A model generated the notes under the pieces. That model saw nothing but the letters and a program-made list of their open reading frames with translations. It searched no databases and was not told the DNA's origin. From contig NC_051070.1 in the NCBI RefSeq assembly GCF_004664715.2, positions 46,448,456-46,512,455 of the forward strand: a stretch of DNA of 64,000 bases, given 5' to 3'. Below, piece after piece: positions 55,795 through 64,000 of this stretch. This stretch comes from Peromyscus leucopus. Its lineage: Eukaryota > Chordata > Mammalia > Rodentia > Cricetidae. Position numbers and translations under genes: made by a program. Numbering within the stretch: position 1 is the stretch's first letter; each line of letters opens with the position of its first letter.

Positions 55795-56839
55795 GAAGCA
55801 TTTCAGATTTTCCTTTGGGAAAAATTATAAATGTATGTATATGTATTATAGATATGTTAGGATAAAGAGTAACAACTTGTTTAAAATGTTTTACATTGCT
55901 ATGGATTTTAGTTTATTGATACAAATTAGAAGTTAATTTTGTTATACTGCATGTATATTTCTACTCTTGTTTAAGGTGTTATGTTTGTACAGCTCATTTG
56001 AAATTGTAATGCATAATTAAGAAATACAGATTAATAATTAGTCATCTATGATAATCACACTTACAGTCATGTTAGTTAAGTTTTCTAGTTATACATAGAA
56101 TATTTCAGTTAGGTAGGTAATCTTCAAACACTTCAAAAACCTATAGAATATGGCATTTAAAATGTTTTAAAAACTTAGACTTTTCTGGACAGTGAGACAC
56201 ATCTGCTCCTCAAAGCACCCACTTCCACTTCAAAGAGGAAGATGGGCATTGAAGGCATTCTATATGGAGTTTATCCTCTTCTTGGCACAAAATGTCCATT
56301 TGGGCAAGAAACTGCTCTTACCTGGAATTCTTGACAGGACGTTATATAAACTGGGCATGCAGGACCCATAGGAAGGTGACCACTGAACTTTGCTTTGCAG
56401 AGAAGACTGCCAGACATTCTACAGGACAAAGAGAGAAGCGACTGAGAGACTCTAGGCCTGTGGGCTGAAGATGGATGCCCCAACATTGCAAAGGAACTTT
56501 GGGTGACTGTCCAGGTAGCCAGCTGTCTCTGTCATTCTAGATTTCTGGAAGTTGCTTACAATGCTCTTTCTGTTTACCTAGGTAATATTATATCCTACTG
56601 TGGTCTTTGATGTAGTTGAAGACTAGATAGTTATAATTATTATTTCCCTTGGTTATGACAAAAGAGTAATTGTATATGAAACTTTAGACTCACAAGTATA
56701 AGATAGATGATAGAGTATTTTCTTTAATTTTGCCAAATACAAAGAGACTAGATATTGTAACTGCAATTATTGCTTGATAACTGTTCTATTATGTGTAATT
56801 TTGCTATGTTAAAGTTAAAATCTTCCTTTTTGATTAGAC
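55795..56839 (+). mobile_element. ERV 3' internal segment, copy B (non-coding)
   Basis: Homologous and colinear with 21590-22856; the shared anchors are listed there. The A/T-rich repeat zone at its 5' side is shorter (one or two units) than in copy A. No coding frame is visible. It is directly followed by a polypurine tract and an LTR of a different family from copy A. Confidence 0.7.
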
Positions 56840-56852
56840 AGAAAAGGGGAAG
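56840..56852 (+). promoter_or_regulatory. Retroviral polypurine tract
   Basis: AGAAAAGGGGAAG immediately before the LTR start. Confidence 0.82.
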
Positions 56853-57227
56853 TGCTGTGGGATGTCTTTCTGTATGCTGTGAGTATGTGGTGCTCTGATT
56901 GGTTGATAAATAAAATGCTGATTGACCAGTTACCAGGCAGGAAGTATAGGTAGGGTGAGCAGACTAGGAGAATGCTGGGAAGAGGAAGGGTAGAGTCAGG
57001 AAACTCCAGCACCACCAGGAGAAGCAAGATGTGAAAATACCAGTAAACCACAGCCACGTAGCAACTTATAGATTAATAGAAATGGGTTGAATTATAAGAG
57101 CTAGCTAACAAGAAGCCTGAGCCATTAGGTCATAGAGTTTGTAAATAATATTAAGCCTCTGAATAATTATTTTATAAGCGGCTGTGCGACTGCAGGCCAG
57201 GCAGGACTGGAGAAACCTTCCAACGAC

Positions 57228-57228
<1 letters not shown>
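56853..57228 (+). mobile_element. ERV 3' LTR, family B (about 376 bp)
   Basis: Begins TGCTGTGGGATGTCTTTCTG and contains GCTCTGATTGGTTGATAAAT, ATAGAAATGGGTTGAATTAT, AGAGCTAGCTAACAAGAAGC and GCCATTAGGTCATAGAGTTTG. It ends about CAACGACA, giving TG...CA ends. This matches a widespread muroid ERV LTR as I remember it. A 5' fragment of the same family is at 19476-19580. Confidence 0.85.
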
Positions 57229-57262
<34 letters not shown>

Positions 57263-57272
57263 TGCATGTATA
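57229..57272. repeat. (ATGT)n repeat at LTR edge
   Basis: TATA then about eight ATGT units, starting exactly after the LTR. Confidence 0.94.
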
Positions 57273-57484
57273 TCATCCTAGACCTGTGGAATTTTGATTT
57301 CTAGAAAGTTGGTAATAGGAAATGGAGGGGAAAAGTATATTCTGTTAAACACCTCAGATAATTTGGACACTCTTTGCCTTAAAAAAAAAATGAAAAAATA
57401 TATACCCTCCTTCAGTTACAAAGAAACAGTTGGTAATGATAACAACAAGAGTACAGAGAACAAGCTAGAACACTGACCTAAGGG

Positions 57485-57585
57485 TATTCACCTAAACTGG
57501 TTCATTTTATCCTCAAAACATCCTACAAGGATTGAATTAATTATTACCCCCATTTCGTGAAATGAAGATAGCTTCATAGACTAAT
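57485..57585 (+). mobile_element. MIR SINE relic
   Basis: TTTTATCCTCAAAACATCCT, CCCCCATTTCGTGAAATGAA; weak but in MIR order. Confidence 0.5.
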
Positions 57586-58431
57586 AGCCATGACAAAACA
57601 AATTGCAGAGCCCAGAAGAAACCTCAGAAGTCTAGCTTCACTGCTTACATGGAGAGATGCAAGTCAGAGCTGGGGGTGGGATCTGGCTCCAGAGTTCAAG
57701 GACATTTGCTTGTGCACATTTCTGCTTATCTTGTCCCCCAGCTCGCCCGCAGCTGCTCTGATTGCCAAACAGATTGCCTTTACCTTTTGAATTGGCTAGT
57801 GCAACTTTGAGAAATGGCTCTGAGGAGGCATGGTGTAGGGTGTCTTTCCTTCAGTTCCTCCCCTGCCATGGAAACAGACTCCTTCCATGAGCTAAATGTT
57901 CTGCTAGATACCTGCAAAAGCGGACTGAAGTCTCTCAATGTCTTCTGCTTTCTTACCATGTTCCTAACGAGGACCACTTCCCAGAGCTGTTGGTAAAATT
58001 AGCCTTTGCAAACTGGCTTGCTTCTGAAATCACTGCCTGGGGGAGGAGGAGGCGAAGAGAGAGCGTGGAAGTGTTCTTTTCTCTCAAGATTTGTTCTCAG
58101 TCTAAAGCATGGTAATTAAATCTTTCTGGCTTCAAGAATTACATTATGGGAGGGGGGGGATAACCTTGACAGTAAAGTCTGGTTTTTTTCACTCTGTCAC
58201 AGTGTCTTCAACTCAAATAACATAGCTTCTGAACCTTGGTCTGGTCATTTGGAGGATGGGGACATTATTGGTTGCCCTACTAATTTCACAGCTTGCACAT
58301 TTTGCTCTGCGGATTAAAAAGGAACCCTATTCTTCTAGATTCACATCCTTGGTGGCCATCTGTAAATCCACGAATCACTCCTTAATTTATGTAACCTACA
58401 TTGTTTCATCTTAGAGTTAGCTGTGAAAAGT

Positions 58432-58433
<2 letters not shown>

Positions 58434-58477
<44 letters not shown>
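58434..58477. repeat. (CA)n microsatellite
   Basis: About 21 CA units, then CACATGCACGCACGC. Confidence 0.96.
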
Positions 58478-58478
<1 letters not shown>

Positions 58479-58725
58479 CACGCACGCAGAGTACAGGGGG
58501 TGAAAAAAGGAAGAGAGATGCCCCAGGTTTGAAAAGAACACTAAAAGCAAAGGGAAAATGAGACAATTAAGCACACAGTGTGAGCATGGACCTACAGTGT
58601 CTGCCCCCATAGTCTGATATTTTACATAGTCTTTCCATTCCATTGTAGGTATTCATTTTTTTTTCAGGTTTCCTTGAAGACAGAACCCTCAGCTGACACT
58701 TTCTCCTGATTCTCTCTCTCCACAG

Positions 58726-58843
58726 CTCCTGTTAAGGAACTTGGTGAGAAGTGGGCAAGGATTACAAAGGTGACCACGGATTTAGACATAAAAAAGAAAT
58801 ATGGGGGCTACTTTAAAACAGTGCCTGATGATATTAACCTCAG
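58726..58843 (+). other. Exon-like segment with strong splice acceptor
   Basis: A good polypyrimidine tract and acceptor (TTCTCTCTCTCCACAG) ends at 58725. The next 118 bases are open in one frame (38 codons, starting PVKELGEKWARI and including KKKYGGYF) and end at CAG|GTGTTA, a moderate donor, at 58844. The frame is closed upstream by a stop inside the putative intron. A shorter alternative would use the GTGAGA at 58744 as donor, giving an 18-base micro-exon. I do not recognise the peptide. Confidence 0.2.
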
Positions 58844-58957
58844 GTGTTACACACTGCATATAAAATGGAGGTTCTGCCCAGCCCAGGATATGATTTTAAA
58901 GCTAATTCACCATGTGCATGTCAGCATAAGGAGCATAAATGTATTTTGTTTTGTTTT

Positions 58958-59060
58958 TGGAACTCACTCTGTAGACCAGGCTGGCCTTGAACTCACAGAG
59001 ATCCACCTGTCTCCGCCTCCCGAGTGCTGAGATTAAAGGCATGCACCACCACCGCCTAGC
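58958..59060 (-). mobile_element. B1 SINE, minus
   Basis: GGAACTCACTCTGTAGACCA, GGCTGGCCTTGAACTCACAG, GCACCACCACCGCCTAGC; preceded by a T/G-rich tail at 58944-58957. Confidence 0.93.
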
Positions 59061-59284
59061 ATTTATAATGTTTTTAATTTGTAAATGCTTCACCAGGTAA
59101 TGTTGGGTGTGTCTTAGAAGTACCTGGAAAAGGTAAAGATGTGAGACAATCAGGACCTGTGTCATAAATGAAAAGACCAGAGGCGACATGGGGCTGACAG
59201 TAAAATCAGCAGTTCACCTAGGGATTCTCGGATTCCAGGGTGCACACACTTGCTTTCTCCATCCAAGGTAGATCACTGATCAGA

Positions 59285-59287
<3 letters not shown>

Positions 59288-59343
<56 letters not shown>
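59288..59343. repeat. (TG)n microsatellite
   Basis: About 28 TG units, uninterrupted. Confidence 0.97.
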
Positions 59344-59344
<1 letters not shown>

Positions 59345-61249
59345 TGATGAGCCTTTTCAGCAATCCATCTGACTCTGCTCTGCTCAGAATAGCCTGGAAA
59401 TAAAGTCCTGAAAGACAGCGTTGGCCCGAAGAAAGCAAGGTGCCAGGGTCCTCTCAGGAGCCCACTGCCGTTCTTCCCTGTGCCCCACAGTCTGGACTTC
59501 TCCCTCCCAGACTTGTTTCCCCTCCTTCCCCAGCTCCGATTCCTCGTTCCCACTGGAGTCTCTCTACGCACAGCCTCGGATTCCCCAGGTTCTTCCAACT
59601 TCTGGTGTGGGACTCTGCCAAACTAACGATTCTCAAAGGTCTAAATACTTAGAGGAGCCCGGGGACATATACCAGGGGTGCTCACACAGGAGCAACTCCA
59701 TGGAGATGAGAGCCATGGCAATAACAAACACCCCTCTCTATGGTCACCTACAAACAGTAGTGTTAATAATTTGATAGAAGCTGTTCCTGGTGAGACATAG
59801 TCATTTAATCTCCACGGTGTGATACATCCTAATATGTTACACCCATTTCATAGGTTGGTAGACTGAGGCACAGGGAGGTTAAATAACCTATCTAAGATTT
59901 ACCCAGATAAAAAATGTGTGTGAGAGGAGATGTAGTACCAGGCAAGCTAGCTAATAAAGTGGCACGCATCAATATACGCTTTCTACTATAGCAAAGGGGT
60001 GCCTCATGCGAGAGAGATCTTTAGTAACAATGTTTATACCATCACCTACAAGATGCCTATTTTTTATATATATATATTCCAAAGCGCAGGGGTGGGGGTA
60101 ATAAAAAAGAGAAGCAGGAAGTAAAGTCCTGAGTTGTAGACACATACCACATACCAGACAGATTATTGGAAACACAGGTCATGGGTGCTATGTGTGGAAT
60201 TCTGTTTGAGCTCAGTGCTTTCGTCTGTCACTCTCCTCAGAGGCTCCATGGAGCTGTCCCTTTTGGAAGAGTGATTGAATGGTGGGCTTGGAATGGAATG
60301 CAGTGGTCATCTTATCTCACCAGCCAGACAGCTCCCAGGAAGAGCATGGCTCACCTCCTCGGGGTGATGGCAAAGACATTCTGAGAAAGTGATACTATCC
60401 AATTACCTCACAGTCACGAGAGTGCATGGACTGTGGACCTCGCGGACCTCAGTCAACAGGTGTCACAGAGGAGAGGAGGCAGCCGTCTACCGGAGGAGAC
60501 CAAGGACGTTAGCTGAAGGTTAGAGCTCAGGGATTTCTTTCCTTCAAAGAAGGAGAGGGGTAACAAATACGGGAGAAAGCTGTAAGCAACCGTCCCTGGG
60601 TGCCGCGTAAGAACACCCACCTGCTAAGGCAGCGCGCCTCAGTATCTACAGTGGACCTGATGCATAACTTCTGGTTCTCACAGTTGCCTGAGGGGAAAGG
60701 TAGTTCCTTAGGCTTCATTCCTCCCTTCTATTTTTTCTGCCTTTCCACGTTGCCCTGAGAACTATGGAAATTTGAGGACAGAGCTGAGTGAAGGCTGAGT
60801 TTTGACTAATGTTATACGGCATTTAAATACAGTAGTGAGGTCTATGGGAGGCGGTCCTCTGTTCTCCTCTCTTTCTCTGCTCCTTTGAACCCAGTAGGTC
60901 TTTCTGTGCCTCGGGGGCTGGGAGGGAGCGAAGAGAAACACTGGATGAGTAAGACAGTACTGAGGGACAGATTCCAAATGCTCGATCAGTATCCTAAGAT
61001 GAGTGACCAGAGGAAATGCAGTCTCCAACATAGAGGGATGCCTGGGCTTGTTCTACAGAAAACATTTAATGGATGAAAGAGCAGACCTAGACAGAAAAGG
61101 CAAGAGGTTCAAAGTCAGGGACACTATTTTCTCTGGAGATGGAGCAAGGTCTCCAGGACTGTAGAATGGGGTGTTCACAAGAGGCAAAGGGTTGAGCCAT
61201 GAGACATGGGCAGTATAGCAAAACCCACATGAACACAACTAAAGATTTA
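59344..61249. other. No gene recognised apart from a MIR relic
   Basis: Unique sequence. A short TA run lies at 60062-60076. Overlapping frames at 59218-59774 lack motifs. Confidence 0.4.
59795..59935 (+). mobile_element. MIR SINE relic
   Basis: CACCCATTTCATAGGTTGGT, AGACTGAGGCACAGGGAGGT, TAAATAACCTATCTAAGATT: a clear MIR core and 3' half. Confidence 0.88.
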
Positions 61250-61356
61250 GGGGCTAGTGGGCATGGAGATGCACATTCGGAAACAGCGATTGCAGCAAAG
61301 GCTGGAAGACCACAAGTTCAAAACCAGCCTTGGCTACATAGTGAGAGCCTGTTTCA
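61250..61356 (+). mobile_element. Old B1 SINE
   Basis: GGGCATGGAGATGCACATTC, GAAGACCACAAGTTCAAAAC, CAGCCTTGGCTACATAGTGA; its tail continues into a tetranucleotide repeat. Confidence 0.78.
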
Positions 61357-61411
61357 GATGGATGGATGGACGGACGGACAGACGGACGGACGGATGGATG
61401 GATGGATGGAT
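61357..61411. repeat. (GGAT/GGAC)n repeat
   Basis: About 14 GGAT and GGAC units, with a central GGAC block between two GGAT blocks. Confidence 0.95.
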
Positions 61412-63394
61412 AACAAAATCAACCAGCCAAAAGTCTTGCAAGGTCTCCAGTTAAAAACTTTAACTTAGTTACTCATTCGCTGAAATAACAACGACAGACC
61501 ATCATCAGCAACAAAGAATGAAACCATGCCTCCCTGCCCCACAGAATAAGGGAAAAGAGACGGTGCTGTGGGCAGGCTGTAGGGAGGGCCCCGGGGGGAA
61601 CAGAAAAGAGGCAGAGGGAAGGCACCACGGGAGGGCTGTGGGGAGGTGACAAAGTTGCCTACAGTCTCGGTCCATGAGAGGGTTGATGATGGAAAGGGAA
61701 GTAATCGTTAACCGAAGGGGTGGGTGACAGCAGGGAGGAAAGAGACGATCAAAAACATCCAGTGTTTAGCATGATCCTATGCTTGTTACCGAGGCAGAAA
61801 GGCATTTTTGTCCAAGGCTTCTGAGATTCCAAAGTCAGAGACCATGCCACGTTTCATGCTCGCTTAGCCAACACTGCATGAAAGACAGTAGCTAGATGTG
61901 AAATTAAACTGACTTGGGCAGGGCCAGAAAAGGAATGCACTACAGTCCCTTCTCCTTTACTCCATTAGACCACTGGATGAGGTCTCGATGGAGTATTTGA
62001 AATTTCACACCAGAAAACATGCGGCACCGGCCCCTCTATGGAAGGAGATATCTGGCTGTCACCTCCCTAACCGTGTGGCTAAGTGTGCCAGGAAATCCTG
62101 TGTCTTCGGGACTTGGAGTATCTGTCATGGGCTACCTGTATGGAGAAGTTTGAATCAGGAGCCAACAAGATCGATGGGTCAGAGTGCTCTGAGAATAGCG
62201 TGGCGGAAGCTAGAAAGGCTGTGATACGGATGAGCAATTCATAGCAAGACGCACGCATAAAGCATGCCCAGGGCAGAGAGGAGGCAGCAGCACAGAGGAG
62301 ATGCTGGGAGATGCAGCTGAGGGCTTTGAGAGGGATGGAGGCGGGGCCTAGGAGGGTAAGTGGGATGGGGGAGTCTGGATGACCCCGGGGATTCAAAATC
62401 AAGGAAGTGGGTGGTACCAGAGAACAGGAACTTTCTTTCAGAACTCACCAGATAATCACCAACAGAACTGACTGACACCTAAGATCGCGGGTTTCTTGAC
62501 TCACCAAGTTACTAATGCTTTTAGGGTTTCACACTCATACCTGAGGCATTTACCCCCTTTACTAAGAAAAAATAAATCTCAGGAAAAAATAAAGTATTCC
62601 TCAGCCCCCAGCCTCTCTCAAATACCTCCTCCTTTTGACCCTCCCCCATTGTATATAGTCAAGGCAATAATAGCCCTCCTGAATTAAGTCATTCTGATCT
62701 GTAGTCAAGCAACTCCATGACCACAAGAGGGCAATGAAAATGCTCAGAGAGGCTCGGGGTGGTAATTATTTCCCCATTAGCACCAACTACACTCATAGCA
62801 TCATACAACAATCAACATTCCTAAGCTCGTGCTTAGATATAACCTCTGCATGTGCTGCAAGAGGAGATTGATGCATGACCCTGGAGGAATAAGCCACAGC
62901 AGTGCAGGGAGCCGGCTGCATCCTGGCCACGTTTGTGAGCTCTCATCCATGTGTTCAGGCGCAAAGGGCCGTGGGGAACTTAATTTTGATCACTGCTGTG
63001 CGAGCCAGGCTCAAGCCAAACCACCGAATTCAGCTGCTCCTTCTTTTGGCCCCAGGAAGCGGCGAGCGTGTGAGTGGGAAAAAAGCTACAGCAGTATTAA
63101 CACGGCGCCGTCCTCTGCATTTCTCTCTCTTTCTTCTGCCCATCACTAAGCAACCATTCTTTGTGCTTAAACCTACACATCTTTGCGCATGGTAACCCTT
63201 GGTTGTTTGAATCAATGGCTCTATTTTGTAGTGTGCTGGGGGATGTCTATTCTATTTATTCTTGTTTAGGTCAGGCACATTGAAGAACAAGTCATCTTGA
63301 CCTCTATTATGATTCAGGGGCCTCTCCTCCATGTTCTCATAGCGTCCTATTACAGCGTAGCTCACACACGCCACTGCAATCCCCTCTTTTCTTG
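61412..63394. other. No gene recognised
   Basis: About 2 kb of unique sequence, with a moderately GC-rich patch at 61560-61640 and around 63040-63120. No exon could be supported. Confidence 0.4.
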
Positions 63395-63520
63395 CTCTTT
63401 TCGCCCTCTAGACCGCTCCTGGAGGGCAGGTACTGGCTTGTCTGTGTGTAACCATATCCTATGCATCCAGCCTAGGCTGTAAGCACAGCAATCCGTAACT
63501 GCAGCATGAATGGATGAGGG
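63395..63520 (+). mobile_element. L2 LINE 3' end relic
   Basis: CTCTAGACCGCTCCTGGAGG, GCAGGTACTGGCTTGTCTGT, then ATCCAGCCTAGGCTGTAAGC and a GAATGGATGA end, in the order of the L2 3' terminus. Confidence 0.65.
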
Positions 63521-64000
63521 AATGTTTTCCCAGAATTCAAGCCTTGATTAAAAGCGTAGATTACTTGGTTTAGAGACTAGGCCAGTCGGGTTGAATGGGC
63601 GTGGCCAAGGAAGAATCAGACAACATGAAAGAGGTTTGCTTTGCATGAGTCAGGTGTGTGGTAACAACTACAGATCTGAAACTGCTTTCTTCCTGGAGCT
63701 GGAGATGGCATGTGACAAATACACTCAATGTCCAAAGAGCAGAACCACATTGAGCAAAAGGACTCCTTACTGCTCAGGCCAAGAAGATGCGCTCTCTCTA
63801 AGTCATGGTGTCTAATTTGGACTGTGTCAGAGGCAACACCAGAGACAAGGACTCTTACTCAAGTGGTTTATCAGGGGCATGTCGTCAGGAGAAAGAGCAG
63901 TGTGGGGAAACCAGCTGGAGAGTGCTGCAGCCCACCACCATGTGCTGTAGTGATGCTCTCAGATTAAGGGAGGGGGGCGGGTTCTTTGTCTGCCCATGCA
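63521..64000. other. No gene recognised
   Basis: Unique sequence to the window edge; a G-rich patch lies at 63968-63981. Confidence 0.4.

Overview
This window looks like nuclear DNA of a muroid rodent, most likely a cricetid (deer mouse, hamster or vole group). The evidence is the repeat set: tRNA-derived B2/B3/B4 and ID-like SINEs, B1 SINEs whose right half carries a cricetid-style variant (AGGCGCAAAGCTACACAGAG), rodent URR1 hAT transposons, rodent MaLR LTRs, Lx-type L1 3' UTRs, and many long CA, GA and TTC microsatellites. A deer-mouse-like origin is my inference from the B1 variant; no species-diagnostic gene was found. Nothing is bacterial: there are no operons, ribosome binding sites, CRISPR arrays or phage genes.

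No complete gene is visible. Almost all open frames are random, are microsatellite artefacts, or lie in transposon remnants. The best gene signal is on the minus strand at about 14.15-14.83 kb. It has a short clean reading frame ending in a stop, a roughly 0.5 kb 3' UTR-like stretch and a canonical AATAAA, so it is probably the terminal exon of a gene running leftward whose upstream exons lie to the right. I do not recognise the protein. Weaker exon-like or ORF candidates are at 12.89-13.16 kb (+), 58.73-58.84 kb (+) and 45.17-45.54 kb (-). Two moderately CpG-enriched segments, at 37.4-38.0 kb and 42.6-43.2 kb (the latter with three CCAAT boxes), are candidate regulatory DNA.

Layout. 0-5 kb: B2 and B3 SINEs and an ancient internally deleted L1 that hosts a GGGA array and a B2. 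6-13 kb: MaLR LTRs, L2, a URR1 element and an ancient L1 split by a MaLR LTR. 13-19 kb: a 17-bp minisatellite, the candidate terminal exon, MIR and L2 relics. 19-24 kb: an LTR fragment next to a CA array, then an endogenous retrovirus (ERV) 3' segment with polypurine tract and LTR. 24-30 kb: MaLR, a 268-bp purine array, a young B1, and an L1 3' UTR. 30-38 kb: MIR relics, an LTR-like unit, a CpG cluster and a perfect (TTC)57 array. 38-49 kb: B1, B3 and B4 SINEs, a solo LTR and an MLT1 LTR. 49.7-53.5 kb: two same-orientation L1 3' ends, one carrying a nested URR1. 55-57 kb: a MaLR LTR and a second ERV 3' segment, colinear with the first but carrying a different LTR. 57-64 kb: mostly unique sequence with MIR, B1 and L2 relics.

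No convincing new biological system was found. The most interesting observations are the two related non-coding ERV 3' modules joined to unrelated LTRs, the unidentified minus-strand terminal exon, and the CpG-rich open frame at 12.9 kb. Repeat family names come from remembered consensus patterns and were not checked by alignment; repeat edges are good to roughly 10-50 bases unless a target-site duplication is given.
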